DNA from: Jiangella gansuensis DSM 44835
GTDB lineage: Bacteria > Actinomycetota > Actinomycetes > Jiangellales > Jiangellaceae
DNA: 64,000 nucleotides
Reading direction: 5' to 3'
Assembly: GCF_000515395.1 (NCBI RefSeq)
Contig: NZ_KI911782.1
Coordinates: 3,222,606 to 3,286,605, forward strand
Part shown: positions 25,566-34,374 of the stretch, piece after piece
How positions within the stretch are numbered: the first letter of the stretch is position 1
How the letters are laid out: every line of letters begins with the position of its first letter
The notes under the pieces: model-generated
What the model was told of the DNA's origin: nothing
Database searches by the model: none
What the model saw: only the letters and a program-made list of their open reading frames with translations
Made by a program: the position numbers and the translations under genes

Positions 25566-26852
25566 ATGCCGATCGCTCGCGAGGTCCAGGCGCACGCCGC
25601 CGCCCAGCCCCGGCGCGTCGCCGTCCGCTGTGACGGCGTGAGCCGGACCTACGCGCAGTTGGCCCGTGACGCCGAACACCGCGCCGCCGACCACGCCCGC
25701 GCGACACCCGGCCGGCTCGTCCCGCTCACGTCCGCGGATCCGATCGACCTGGTGACCGGCGTGCTGGCCGCTGACCTGGCCGGTGCGGTGCCAGTGGTGT
25801 GCGACCCCGGCTGGGACCCGGACCATCGCCGGACGGTGCTCGGCGCGCTGCCGCCGACGGTGCCGGGCGCGGCCGAGCACGATCTCGCGTGGGCCGGGTT
25901 CACCTCCGGCAGCACCGGCCGGCCGCGCGCCGTCGTCCGCAGCCGCGCCTCGTGGACCGGCAGCTACGCCCCACTGACCCGACTCACCGGCGTCACCGGC
26001 GACGACACCGTGCTGGTTCCTGGGCCGCTGGCGTCGTCGCTCTACGCGTTCGCGGCGCTGCACACGCTGGCGCTGGGCGCGACGCTGGTGCTCACGCCCG
26101 GGTGGTCGCCGCGGTTCCTGCGGGCGGAACTGCCCGGCGCCGACGTCGTCCACCTCGTCCCGCACGCGCTGGAGACGGCGGTCCGGGCCGGCCGCGGCCG
26201 GTTGCGCACCGCTGTCGTCGGTGGGGCGGCACTACAACCCGCCCTGCGGGAGCGCGCTGACGCCGTCGGTGTCGGTATCGTCGCGTACTACGGCGCGGCC
26301 GAGCTGTCGTTCGTCGCCGTCGACCCCGACGGGTCCGGGATGCGGCCGTTCCCCGGTGTGGAGGTCGACGTGCGGCCGCCGGGCGAGGTGTGGGTGCGGT
26401 CGCCGTGGGTCGCGCACGGCTACCTGGGCTCGGCCGGCCCACTGCGCCGCGACGACGCCGGCTGGGCGACCGTCGGCGACCTCGCCGACGCCGGCACGAC
26501 GAGGCTACGGCTGCGCGGACGCGGCGACGGCGCCGTGCTGACCGGCGGCGCCACCGTCGTCCCCGAAGACGTCGAGGCGGTACTGGCGGACGTGCCCGGG
26601 GTGGCGGGCGTGGTCGTCGTGGGCGTGCCACACGACGCCCTGGGATCGGTGGTGGCGGCCGTCGTCGAGGGCACCACGGTGCGACGGCGCTCCCTCGAGG
26701 CAGCTGCTCGTGCGGGGCTGGCACCAGCGCAACGTCCGCGCCGCTGGTACGCCGTCGACCAGCTGCCCCGTACCGCCGCGGGCAAGCCGGACCGGGCGCT
26801 GATCGGCGCCGGGGTGGCCGCCGGTACGCTCGCGGCCCGGTCGGTGCCATGA
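25566..26852 (+). CDS. AMP-forming acyl-CoA synthetase-like protein
   Basis: 428 residues of the ANL superfamily: A3 phosphate loop FTSGSTGRPRAVV, A5 YYGAAELSF, A7 GDLAD, A8 hinge LRGRGDGAVLTGGATV, and the A10 Lys in RTAAGKPDR. The N-terminal domain is about 80 residues shorter than in usual acyl-CoA ligases, so substrate range may differ. It should make an acyl-adenylate and then an acyl-CoA. It lies 8 bp after bioY and overlaps the thiolase-like gene (ATGA), so a link with biotin or a pimelate-like acid is possible, but this is only inferred from position. Confidence 0.85.
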   Translation: MPIAREVQAHAAAQPRRVAVRCDGVSRTYAQLARDAEHRAADHARATPGRLVPLTSADPIDLVTGVLAADLAGAVPVVCDPGWDPDHRRTVLGALPPTVPGAAEHDLAWAGFTSGSTGRPRAVVRSRASWTGSYAPLTRLTGVTGDDTVLVPGPLASSLYAFAALHTLALGATLVLTPGWSPRFLRAELPGADVVHLVPHALETAVRAGRGRLRTAVVGGAALQPALRERADAVGVGIVAYYGAAELSFVAVDPDGSGMRPFPGVEVDVRPPGEVWVRSPWVAHGYLGSAGPLRRDDAGWATVGDLADAGTTRLRLRGRGDGAVLTGGATVVPEDVEAVLADVPGVAGVVVVGVPHDALGSVVAAVVEGTTVRRRSLEAAARAGLAPAQRPRRWYAVDQLPRTAAGKPDRALIGAGVAAGTLAARSVP

Positions 26853-28006
26853 GCGCACCCGTCGTCGTCGCGGCCCGGCGCACGCCCATCGGCACCGCCG
26901 GCAGGGCGTTCGGCGACGTGACCGTCGACCGGCTGGTCACCCCCGTCCTCGCCGCGGCCGTCGACGACGTCTGGCCGCTCTCGGCGGCACGTGGCGTCGA
27001 CGACGTCGTGCTCGGCAACTGCCTGGGCCCTGGCGGCAACATCGCCCGCGTGGCGGCACTGTCGGCCGGGCTCGGGGAGGCCGTGCCGGGCGTGACCGTG
27101 GACCGGCAGTGCGGCAGCGGACTGGCCGCCATCCTGCTGGCCGGGCAGGCGATCCGCGCCGGTGACGCGCGCCTGGTGCTGGCCGGCGGGGCGGAGAGCG
27201 CGTCCACCGCGCCGCAACGCTCGCACCTGGTGGCTCCGGACGGCGGTGCCACCGGTCCGTACGACCGGGCACCGTTCACCCCGCCGGAGTTCGGCGACCC
27301 CGACATGGGTGCCGCTGCCGACGCGCTGGCACGAGCCCGCGGTATCACCCGCGAGCGGCAGGACGCCTACGCCGCCGCGAGCCACGCCAAGGCGCTGGCG
27401 GCACGCGACGCCGGCCGGTTCGACGCCGAGCTCGTCCCGCTCGGCGACGTCACCGCCGACGACCGCCCGCGCCCGCTGAAACCGGCCGTGCTGGCCCGGA
27501 TGCCCGCGGCGTTCGTCCCCCGCGGCACGGTGACGGCGGGCAACTCCTGCCCGAACAGCGACGGCGCCGCGGTCGTGGCGCTGGTTTCCGACGGGCTGCG
27601 TGGTAGCCGCCCGGGGTTGCGGCTGGTGGCCGGCGCCGTCGTCGGCTGCGATCCGCGGCTGCCCGGCTGGGGGCCGGTGCCCGCCGTGCGCCGGACGCTG
27701 CGTGATGCGGGGGTGGCGCTGCGCGACGTGGCGGCAGTCGAGATCGTGGAGGCGTTCGCGGGACAGGTGCTGGCGGTCACCGACGCGCTCGGCCTCGACC
27801 CGCTGGGCCGCGACGCCGGCGTCGTCTGCGCCGACGGCGGTGCGCTGGCGCTGGGCCATCCGTGGGGCGCATCGGGGGCGGTCGTCGTCGTGCGGCTGTT
27901 CGGCCGGCTGGTCCGCGGCGGAGCACCAGCGGGGACGTTAGGGCTGGCCACCGCCGCCATCGGCGGCGGGATGGGCGTGGCCGGGCTGTTCGAGGTGGTC
28001 CGGTGA
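26849..28006 (+). CDS. Thiolase-family protein lacking the second catalytic cysteine
   Basis: 385 residues of the thiolase fold. The nucleophile Cys is in DRQCGSGLAA (near residue 89) and the His in LGHPWGASG. Two expected positions differ: the NEAF motif reads VEAF, and the CxG motif near the C-terminus reads TAAIGGGMG, so the acid/base Cys is Ala. Classical thiolases need that Cys to activate CoA or the acetyl acceptor, so normal beta-ketothiolase activity is doubtful. Hydrolysis, acyl transfer or another condensation is possible. It is coupled to the ligase before it and ecfT after it. Confidence 0.85.
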   Translation: MSAPVVVAARRTPIGTAGRAFGDVTVDRLVTPVLAAAVDDVWPLSAARGVDDVVLGNCLGPGGNIARVAALSAGLGEAVPGVTVDRQCGSGLAAILLAGQAIRAGDARLVLAGGAESASTAPQRSHLVAPDGGATGPYDRAPFTPPEFGDPDMGAAADALARARGITRERQDAYAAASHAKALAARDAGRFDAELVPLGDVTADDRPRPLKPAVLARMPAAFVPRGTVTAGNSCPNSDGAAVVALVSDGLRGSRPGLRLVAGAVVGCDPRLPGWGPVPAVRRTLRDAGVALRDVAAVEIVEAFAGQVLAVTDALGLDPLGRDAGVVCADGGALALGHPWGASGAVVVVRLFGRLVRGGAPAGTLGLATAAIGGGMGVAGLFEVVR

Positions 28007-28611
28007 GCGGGATGCTGACCGGGGCGTACGTCCCCGGAGCGTCGCCGGTGCACCGGGCGCCGGCCGGGTTGAAGCTGGCGCTGCTGGCACTGGCCTGCAC
28101 AGCACTGCTCCTGGCCCGCACACCGCTGCTGGTGGCTGGGTCCGCGGTGATCGTGGCCGGGTTGTTCGCGCTCGCCCGGATCGGGCCCGCGGCCGCCTGG
28201 ACGCAGTTGCGGCCGCTGCGGTGGTTCGTCGTGGTGCTCGTGGTCGTGCAGCTGGTCATCGCCGACCTGTCTACGGCGGTGACGCTGACCGGACGGCTGG
28301 TCCTCGCGGTCGCGCTGGCCGCCCTCGTCACGCTGACCACGCGCACCACCGACCTGATGGCGGCGCTGGAACGGGCCCTCCGGCCGCTGCGGCGGGTCGG
28401 CGTCGACCCGGCCCGGGTGTCGCTGACCATGTCGCTGGCGCTGCGCAGCGTGCCCGTGGTGGCCGCGATCGCCGGGCGCCTGCGGGAGGCGCGGTGGGCA
28501 CGCGGCGGCCGGCGCAGCGCGCGGGCGTTCGCCGTCCCGCTGGTCGTCGGGGTGCTGCGGCACGCCGACGCGATGGGTGAGGCGCTGCGCGCTCGCGGGC
28601 TGGACGACTGA
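28003..28611 (+). CDS. EcfT-like transmembrane scaffold of an ECF transporter (BioN/CbiQ family)
   Basis: 202 residues from a GTG in a GTGA overlap. Several hydrophobic helices are followed by the coupling region with two Ala-Arg-like motifs: LREARWARGGR and EALRARGLDD. It joins the S component BioY to ATPase subunits. No EcfA/BioM ATPase gene is present within this window, so the ATPase must come from elsewhere, or this BioY-EcfT pair works without its own. Confidence 0.85.
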   Translation: MSGMLTGAYVPGASPVHRAPAGLKLALLALACTALLLARTPLLVAGSAVIVAGLFALARIGPAAAWTQLRPLRWFVVVLVVVQLVIADLSTAVTLTGRLVLAVALAALVTLTTRTTDLMAALERALRPLRRVGVDPARVSLTMSLALRSVPVVAAIAGRLREARWARGGRRSARAFAVPLVVGVLRHADAMGEALRARGLDD

Positions 28612-29417
28612 TGCCGGCGCCCCAGGCCGTCACCGGGCCGTCCTGGCGGGTCGCCCGGCTGGGCCGCACCCCGGTGAAGGGCATGGCACACCCAGCCCTG
28701 CCAACCCTGGACCTGACGCCGTCCGGCCCTCTGCACGACCGCGTGTTCTGCCTGGCCGACGCGGACGGGGAGGTGGTGCGTACCGTCCGCGACGACGTCC
28801 TCATGGCGTGCCGGGCGCTGTGGAAGCCGCCGGTGCTGATGATCCGGACCCCGATCGGCGACGCGACCGGCGTGGCGGCCGGCGGCGTCCCGCTGGCCGG
28901 CTCGTACTGGGGCCGGCCGGTCGAGTTGGTGGCGCTCGACGGGCCGTGGTCGCCGCTGCTGAGCCGCTACCTCGGGCGACCGGTGTCGCTGTGCCGGGTG
29001 TCCGCTCCCGGCGCCGTGGTCTGGTCCGGCTCGGTGTCGGTGGTGACGACGTCGTCCCTGGCCGAGGTGGCCCGGCGGATCGGCCGGCCGCCCGACGACG
29101 GCGCCCGGTTCCGGCCGACTGTCGTCGTCGACACCGGTATCGCCGGTCCGTTCGTCGAGGACGGCTGGGCCGGGCGCCGGCTGCGGATCGGCTCCGCCGT
29201 GATCCGGGTGGCCGGCCGGATGGCACGATGTGCCGTCGTGGACCGGCGGCCCGGTGCGGGCGGGCGCGACGCGGACGTGCTGGCGGCCCTGGCGCCCGAC
29301 CGCGTCCACGACGGCGAGATCGTCCTCGGCGTGCACGGCGACGTGGAGGTACCGGGGCGGGTCGCCGTCGGCGACGCCGTCGTACTCGGTGATCGACAGG
29401 GCGGCGTTACCCGCTGA
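28611..29417 (+). CDS. MOSC-domain protein
   Basis: 268 residues. The N-terminal beta-barrel domain (VARLGRTPVKGM, LHDRVFCLADADG) and the C-terminal MOSC core (FRPTVVVDT, GRMARCAVVDRRPG with the conserved Cys) match YiiM/mARC-like proteins that bind molybdenum cofactor or handle sulfur carriers. It starts in a TGATG overlap with ecfT, and its last codons run into the phoD remnant on the other strand. Confidence 0.82.
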   Translation: MPAPQAVTGPSWRVARLGRTPVKGMAHPALPTLDLTPSGPLHDRVFCLADADGEVVRTVRDDVLMACRALWKPPVLMIRTPIGDATGVAAGGVPLAGSYWGRPVELVALDGPWSPLLSRYLGRPVSLCRVSAPGAVVWSGSVSVVTTSSLAEVARRIGRPPDDGARFRPTVVVDTGIAGPFVEDGWAGRRLRIGSAVIRVAGRMARCAVVDRRPGAGGRDADVLAALAPDRVHDGEIVLGVHGDVEVPGRVAVGDAVVLGDRQGGVTR

Positions 29418-29436
29418 GGGGGGAGTACCGCCCTGG

Positions 29437-29700
29437 ACCGCGCGCGCCGCCATCCCGCCACTGCCGTCGGCGGCCAGTGGCTCCGGTGCCAGCCGGGTCC
29501 ACAGCACGACACCGTCGGGCAGCGGGTCGCCGGAGGCAACCCCGAGGGTGAACGGGTTGTCGCGGAAGATCGGGTTCGCGCGGACCGGTGCGGCCGAGAA
29601 GCCGACGAGCGCGGCGGCGAAGGTGAACATGCCGCCACCGGCGAGGGTGAGGAACCGGCGGCGGTCGAGGGTGATCGGATCGGGACGGAGACCTCCAGGA
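29437..29700 (-). pseudogene. Remnant of an alkaline phosphatase D (phoD) gene, N-terminal part only
   Basis: On the minus strand one frame encodes a Tat signal (DRRRFLTLAGGG, then a hydrophobic run) and the start of mature PhoD: NPFTLGVASGDPLPDGVVLW and TRLAPEPLAADGSGGM. About 85 codons match; then the similarity stops near 29437 and the frame runs into the antisense of the MOSC gene. The metal-binding and catalytic parts (over 400 residues) are missing and no good start codon is seen. It is a 3-prime-truncated relic. Confidence 0.8.
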
Positions 29701-29763
29701 GCGCTGACGGGGGTGCCCGATCCGACAGGGATGGACGAGCGCGGGGTGACATCTCCCGCTGGA

Positions 29764-30759
29764 TCACCCGGCAGGCAGGTCGGCGGCGCAGCGGAAGCCG
29801 ATGTTGCCGGTGGAGCTGTCGGGGGTGTTGCTGGTGCGGGCGGCGACGCGGTAGCGGTTGCAGTAGGAGTCGTGGCACAGGTGGCTGCCGCCGCGGGTGA
29901 CGCGAGCCTGCCCCTCGGGTGGGCCGGCGGGGTCGATGCGGGTCTCGGGACGCTCGTCGGCGTGCCAGGTCGTGGACCACCAGTCGGTGCACCATTCCCA
30001 CACGTTGCCGGCGACTTCGTAGAGGCCGTAGCCGTTCGGCGGGTAGGTCTTGACCGGGGCGGTGCCGGGGTAGCCGTCGTCGGCGGTGTTGTGGGTGGGG
30101 AAGCGGCCTTGCCAGATGTTGCAGCGCCACCGGTTCTTCGGCACCAGGTCGTCGCCCCAGGCGTACTTGGCGCGGTGCAGGCCGCCGCGGGCGGCCATTT
30201 CCCATTCGGCCTCGGTGGGGAGGCGTTTGCCGGCCCAGGTCGCGTAGGCGGAGGCGTCGTTCCACGACACATGGACCACCGGATGCTGCGGACGGGTCGC
30301 CACGTCGGAGCCGGGGCCTTCCGGCGCGCGCCAGTAGGCGCCTTCGACGGCGCGCCACCAGGGCGCCTGCGGGACGGTGGCGTCCATGACGTGGCGGGTC
30401 TGCTCCGGCCCGATGAACAGGCCGAACACGAATGACCAGCCGAATCGTTCGGCTTCGGTCTGGTAGCCGGTGGCTTTGACGAACGCGGCGAACTGGCGGT
30501 TGGTGACCGCGGTGGGGTCGATCAGGTACGGCGTCAGGGTGACCGGGCGGACCGGCCCTTCGCCGTCGTCGGGGAAGGCGTCGGGGTCATCGCCGCCCAT
30601 CCAGAACTCACCGCCGGGGACCCGGACCATCCCGCGGGCTACCTCGCGCGGGTCGCGCACCGGCGGCGTGAACGGCAGCCCGAGGTCGGCCACCGCTCCG
30701 CCCTCGCCCGCAGGTCCACGATCAGCCGACGGCCCACAGCATCCCGACGTATGCGACAC
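29764..30759 (-). CDS. Formylglycine-generating enzyme
   Basis: 331 residues from GTG. It shows the complete FGE/SUMF1 fold: RVPGGEFWMGGDD, TNRQFAAFVKATGYQTEAE, HPVVHVSWNDASAYATWAG, RLPTEAEWEMAARGG, GLYEVAGNVWEWCTDWW. The active-site cysteine pair is present in RGGSHLCHDSYCNRYRVAAR, as in true copper-dependent FGEs and unlike EgtB- or PvdO-type relatives. The N-terminal CC of SHTSGCCGPS is also usual in actinobacterial FGE. It converts the Cys of a CxPxR sequence in sulfatases to formylglycine; the sulfatase at 49728-51155 has CSPSR. Confidence 0.92.
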   Translation of the reverse strand: MSHTSGCCGPSADRGPAGEGGAVADLGLPFTPPVRDPREVARGMVRVPGGEFWMGGDDPDAFPDDGEGPVRPVTLTPYLIDPTAVTNRQFAAFVKATGYQTEAERFGWSFVFGLFIGPEQTRHVMDATVPQAPWWRAVEGAYWRAPEGPGSDVATRPQHPVVHVSWNDASAYATWAGKRLPTEAEWEMAARGGLHRAKYAWGDDLVPKNRWRCNIWQGRFPTHNTADDGYPGTAPVKTYPPNGYGLYEVAGNVWEWCTDWWSTTWHADERPETRIDPAGPPEGQARVTRGGSHLCHDSYCNRYRVAARTSNTPDSSTGNIGFRCAADLPAG

Positions 30760-30809
30760 CGCTTCACCGTACCCATGAGGCTGTCCGCGTGAGCCGTTAG
30801 CCTCCTCTC

Positions 30810-32126
30810 GTGCTGCTGGTGGCTCTCGTCGCGTTCGCCGTCGCCTGGTGGCTCGGTCTGTACCTGCTCGCGCGTGACACCACGGACGCGGCACTGCGCC
30901 GGGCCGCCCTCGGGCTGGTGGCTTACGCACTTGCCCTGGCGTTCGCCCCGTTCGACGGCAACATCGCCGACGCCACCGGGTACGTGCTGGCCGGCCTGCC
31001 GGCGCTGATCTGGACCGGCGTGCTGCTGGCCCTGCTGCCTGCGGGGCACCGCTGGCGCGGTCCGGCCGAACGGGCCTGGCGGTGGGGCGTCCTGCCGCTG
31101 GGGACGGCGGAACTGGTGGCGGCCGCGGTGGTCGGCGGAGCCTGGGAGCCGCTGACTGCGGCTCTGGTGCTCGCCCCACTGGTCGCCGCGTTGGTTTTGC
31201 TGCTGCGCCAGCGGGTCCTGGGTGGCCTTCGCCGCGGTGCCGTGGTGCTGGTGAGCGTGCTGTTCGTGCTGGGCGCAGCCCTGCTGCTGGTGCCGCTGGA
31301 GGTCCTTCCGGTCAGCGTGGTCATGGCCGGCGTGGGAGTCGACCTGGCCGTGCTCGGGGTCGTGCTGGCGGTGTCGAACGCGCTGGAAGCCGGGGAGTCG
31401 GTGGCGGCCGACCTGCGCCGCTCGGCCGCCGGTGCCACGATCGCGGCCGTCGTGTTCGGCGGTCAGGTCGGCCTCGTCGCGTTCGGCGCCGACGACACCG
31501 ACGAGCTGCGGCCGCTCGCCTTCGGCGTCGTCGGCGCCGCCATCGGGGTGGTGACGCTGGCCAGCCCGCTGCAGGGGATCATCGACCGGTTGGTGTTCAC
31601 CGGCAGGCCCGAGCTGCGTGCCGAGCGCGCCGACCTGCGTGACGCCGCCGACGCGCTACCCCGCCGCGACCAGCGTCAGGTTCTCGCCGACCTCGACGAC
31701 GACGGATTCACCCGGCTTGTCCGCGACGCGCTGCGCAACTACGGCGACCTCGGGAAGCTGGTGTCCAGCCCGCTCATCGCGCTGCCCGCCATCGACACCC
31801 GCCTGCAGCGGCCCGACCACACCGACCACGCGCTGGAACGGGCCACCGAGCTGAAGGCGCTGTTGCTGGAGAGCATCGAGCGGCTGCGCCCCCGCGACCA
31901 GGAGTTCGGGACCAGCGAGGAGTGGCGGTACTACAACGCGCTCTACTTCCCGTACGTCGCCGGCATCCGCCCGTACCGGCGCCAACCGGACCTCAGCGGC
32001 CTGGACGAGACGTCGCGGCGGGCGTTCGACTGGCTGCGCCGGTACGTGCCCGAGCGGACGCTCTACAACTGGCAGAACGCGGCGGCCCGGGTGGTGGCGC
32101 TGGACCTGCGCTCCCGCGACACCTGA
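30810..32126 (+). CDS. Membrane protein of unknown function with a C-terminal soluble domain
   Basis: 438 residues from GTG. The first 265 residues hold about eight hydrophobic helices (VALVAFAVAWWLGLYLLA at the start; PLEVLPVSVVMAGVGVDLAV). The last 170 are soluble and charged (ADLDDDGFTRLVRDALRNYG, GTSEEWRYYNALYFPYVAGI, YVPERTLYNWQNAAARVVA). Similar two-part proteins occur in actinobacteria without known role. It is divergent from the FGE gene by 50 bp. Confidence 0.7.
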   Translation: MLLVALVAFAVAWWLGLYLLARDTTDAALRRAALGLVAYALALAFAPFDGNIADATGYVLAGLPALIWTGVLLALLPAGHRWRGPAERAWRWGVLPLGTAELVAAAVVGGAWEPLTAALVLAPLVAALVLLLRQRVLGGLRRGAVVLVSVLFVLGAALLLVPLEVLPVSVVMAGVGVDLAVLGVVLAVSNALEAGESVAADLRRSAAGATIAAVVFGGQVGLVAFGADDTDELRPLAFGVVGAAIGVVTLASPLQGIIDRLVFTGRPELRAERADLRDAADALPRRDQRQVLADLDDDGFTRLVRDALRNYGDLGKLVSSPLIALPAIDTRLQRPDHTDHALERATELKALLLESIERLRPRDQEFGTSEEWRYYNALYFPYVAGIRPYRRQPDLSGLDETSRRAFDWLRRYVPERTLYNWQNAAARVVALDLRSRDT

Positions 32127-32247
32127 CGCCGCGTCCACGGCCGGACTGGCAGTGAATGGCAGTGCCAGGTCTGCAGGTGGCAGTGGTTTCCGGGCCATGG
32201 TCGGGGTGTTCGACACACGTGCACCCGAGCTGAAGGAGCTGGTCCTC

Positions 32248-32670
32248 ATGACCACGAACACCGCCGCCCGGCCAGGCGCCGTCCGCCTCCGCGAGGTCCC
32301 CGCGATGCGCTGGCTCCTGGAGATCGACGGCATCGCCACCGGGCTGACCGGCCTGGCGTGCCTCGTCGCCGGCGGCTTCGTCAGCGATCACTCCGGGCTC
32401 CCGACCGCACTGCTGTATCCCGTCGGGGCGTTCCTGGTCGTGCTCGGCGCCGCGCTGGTGGCGATGTCGACGCGGAACGTTGTGCCGGCCGGTTGGGTGT
32501 GGGGGATCGCCGTGCTGAACGCGATCTGGGTGATCGACAGCGTGGTCGTGGTCGCCTCCGGCTGGTTCGACGTCACGACGGTGGGCACGGCCGGGGTGCT
32601 GCTGCAGGCCGCCGTGGTCGCCGGGTTCGTCGCCGGGTACGTGGTAATCCTCCGGCGCATCCCGGCCTGA
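32248..32670 (+). CDS. Small four-helix membrane protein
   Basis: 140 residues with AAGGAG before the chosen ATG. Four hydrophobic segments: ATGLTGLACLVAGGF, YPVGAFLVVLGAALVAM, VWGIAVLNAIWVIDSVVVV and AGVLLQAAVVAGFVAGYVVI. The arrangement resembles small integral membrane proteins often found near stress genes. No function can be given. Confidence 0.7.
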   Translation: MTTNTAARPGAVRLREVPAMRWLLEIDGIATGLTGLACLVAGGFVSDHSGLPTALLYPVGAFLVVLGAALVAMSTRNVVPAGWVWGIAVLNAIWVIDSVVVVASGWFDVTTVGTAGVLLQAAVVAGFVAGYVVILRRIPA

Positions 32671-32740
32671 CCCAGCTCGGGCCGCTGGCCCCGTCGCGCT
32701 CGATGCCGCGACGGGGCCGGTACCGGTTTACCCTCGAACG

Positions 32741-33535
32741 GTGGTGAACCAGGACGTCCCCGCCGCAGCAGCCGCGGCCGGCCCCGAGCAGCCGTCCCGG
32801 CGGCGCATCACGGCCGAGATCTGGATCGTCCTGGGCCTGTCGCTCGGGCAATCCGCGGTGTATGCCGTCGTCAGTCTCATCGCCCGGCTGGCCCGGCCGG
32901 AACGCCTCAGCGAGCAGACCGCCACCCTCAACGCCTCGCGCAGTACCCGCGAATACCTCGACCTCACCTACCAGGTGCTGTCCATCGGCTTCGCGCTGGT
33001 GCCCGTCGCGCTCGCGCTGTACCTGCTGACCGGACCGGGCCGGACGGCGTTCCGGCGCATCGGCTTCGACGCCGCCCACCCTCGGCGCGACCTCCTGGTC
33101 GGCGCCGGCCTGGCCGCATTCATCGGCATCCCCGGCCTGGGCATCTACTTCCTCGGCCACGCCCTGGACATGAACGTCTCCATCCAGCCCAGCACGCTGG
33201 AGCAGTACTGGTGGACCATCCCGGTGCTGGTGCTGTCTGCGCTGCAGAACTCGGTGGTCGAAGAGGTCATCGTCGTCGGGTTCCTGATGACCCGGCTCAA
33301 GCAGCTGAACTGGGGGCTGCCGGCCATCATCGCCACCAGCGCGGTGCTGCGCGGCGGGTATCACCTGTACCAGGGGTACGGCATGGCGATCGGCAACATG
33401 CTCATGGGCGTGGTGTTCGCGTACTTCTACCACCGCACCGGCCGGGTGATGCCGCTGGTGGTGGCCCACTCCATCCTCGACATCGTCTCGTTCGTCGGCT
33501 ACGACCTGTTCGCCGATGAGCTCGGGCTGCCGTGA
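32741..33535 (+). CDS. CPBP-family intramembrane metalloprotease (CAAX/Abi type)
   Basis: 264 residues with about eight membrane spans. The CPBP motifs are NSVVEEVIVVGFLMTRLK (EE pair; the usual Arg after it is replaced by Gly), SAVLRGGYHLYQG (motif 2 His) and VVAHSILDIVSF (motif 3 His). It is likely a membrane-embedded glutamate/metal protease of the Abi/Rce1 class. GTG at 32741 or 32744 starts it. Confidence 0.83.
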   Translation: MVNQDVPAAAAAAGPEQPSRRRITAEIWIVLGLSLGQSAVYAVVSLIARLARPERLSEQTATLNASRSTREYLDLTYQVLSIGFALVPVALALYLLTGPGRTAFRRIGFDAAHPRRDLLVGAGLAAFIGIPGLGIYFLGHALDMNVSIQPSTLEQYWWTIPVLVLSALQNSVVEEVIVVGFLMTRLKQLNWGLPAIIATSAVLRGGYHLYQGYGMAIGNMLMGVVFAYFYHRTGRVMPLVVAHSILDIVSFVGYDLFADELGLP

Positions 33536-33578
33536 CGTCCGCTGGGCCGTGACGCCCTGCAGGCGACCCGGCGGCTGA

Positions 33579-33986
33579 TCAGGCCGGCCCGGCGGTGATG
33601 CGCCGTTGAGTCAGATCGGGCAGGAGCCGGGCCGCGGTCTCGAAGTCCGCGTCTTCGTGCAGGAGCGTCATTCGGTGATACCGGGCGGTGGTCACGACCA
33701 GGTGGTCGGCGACGGAGAGCCCCTGATGAGCACTGTGGGCCGCGAGCTCGGCCCGGTCCGAACGGATGCGCTCCCACGCATCGTCCGGGACGTACACCCA
33801 GGGATGAGCGGCGCGCAGCCCGGCCTCGACCTGTCTGTAGCGCTTCGCGTCCGCGATCGACATCGTCTCGATGACTGTCGGCTCACAGATGGCGACCATT
33901 CCGCGTGCGACCGTCTCGTGCCACTCCACCGCGACCTGTCGACGCAGCAGGCGCACCAAGCCACTGGTGTCGATCAGGTACTTCAT
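33579..33986 (-). CDS. vapC: VapC-like PIN-domain ribonuclease toxin
   Basis: 135 residues. The PIN acidic residues are in place: Asp in KYLIDTSGLVRLL, Glu in PTVIETMSIAD, and Asp in LSVADHLVVTTA and LLHEDADFETAA. It should cut RNA when free of its antitoxin. Its ATG overlaps the antitoxin stop (ATGA), the usual antitoxin-first order. Unlike the gene at 23773 it is full length. Confidence 0.88.
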   Translation of the reverse strand: MKYLIDTSGLVRLLRRQVAVEWHETVARGMVAICEPTVIETMSIADAKRYRQVEAGLRAAHPWVYVPDDAWERIRSDRAELAAHSAHQGLSVADHLVVTTARYHRMTLLHEDADFETAARLLPDLTQRRITAGPA

Positions 33987-34195
33987 TCGTCGAGCTCATC
34001 GAGTCGATCGAAATCGAACCCGCCGTCCTGGGCGATGTCCTGGAGCTTCGCGAGCGCTCGAGCGCGATGCTCGTGACTCTGCCGGACAGCGAGTCGAAGG
34101 GCTTCCGTGACGGTGTCCTTCTTGGTCGGCGTGCCGAGTGCGAGGGCGGCTTCGGCCAAGAGGTCGCCGTCGATGTCGAGAAGTGTCTTCGGCAT
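33983..34195 (-). CDS. vapB: VapB-like antitoxin (Arc/MetJ type)
   Basis: 70 residues. The ribbon-helix-helix N-terminus reads MPKTLLDIDGDLLAEAALAL with TKKDTVTEALRLAV, followed by a toxin-binding tail rich in acidic residues (GGFDFDRLDELDE). GGAG lies before the ATG at 34195; a longer reading is not family-like. It should bind VapC and repress the operon. Confidence 0.87.
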   Translation of the reverse strand: MPKTLLDIDGDLLAEAALALGTPTKKDTVTEALRLAVRQSHEHRARALAKLQDIAQDGGFDFDRLDELDE

Positions 34196-34312
34196 ACCGA
34201 CTCCAGGTGGATATCCGCGGCTTCCGAGTATATACCGCACGCCTGTCACCCGCGGCGCCGATGGTGCGACACTCGTTGCGTGACCAGCGATTCGACGGCG
34301 GTGACCGCACGC

Positions 34313-34351
34313 GATGAGAGCTCTCTCATCTGGGCCTCATCGTGGTCTCCG
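34313..34351 (+). promoter_or_regulatory. Three-fold 11-bp CTCAT repeat before the poly-Asp/two-component operon
   Basis: CTCAT at 34325, CTCAT at 34336 and CTCC at 34347, each 11 bp apart, preceded by GATGAG that turns the first unit into the palindrome GATGAGAG-CT-CTCTCATC. A phase of one helical turn is typical of OmpR-class response regulators. GATGTT at 34365 fits a -10, which would put the transcript start on the ATG at 34375. Confidence 0.65.
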
Positions 34352-34374
34352 ACGGGATGCCGACGATGTTGTCC

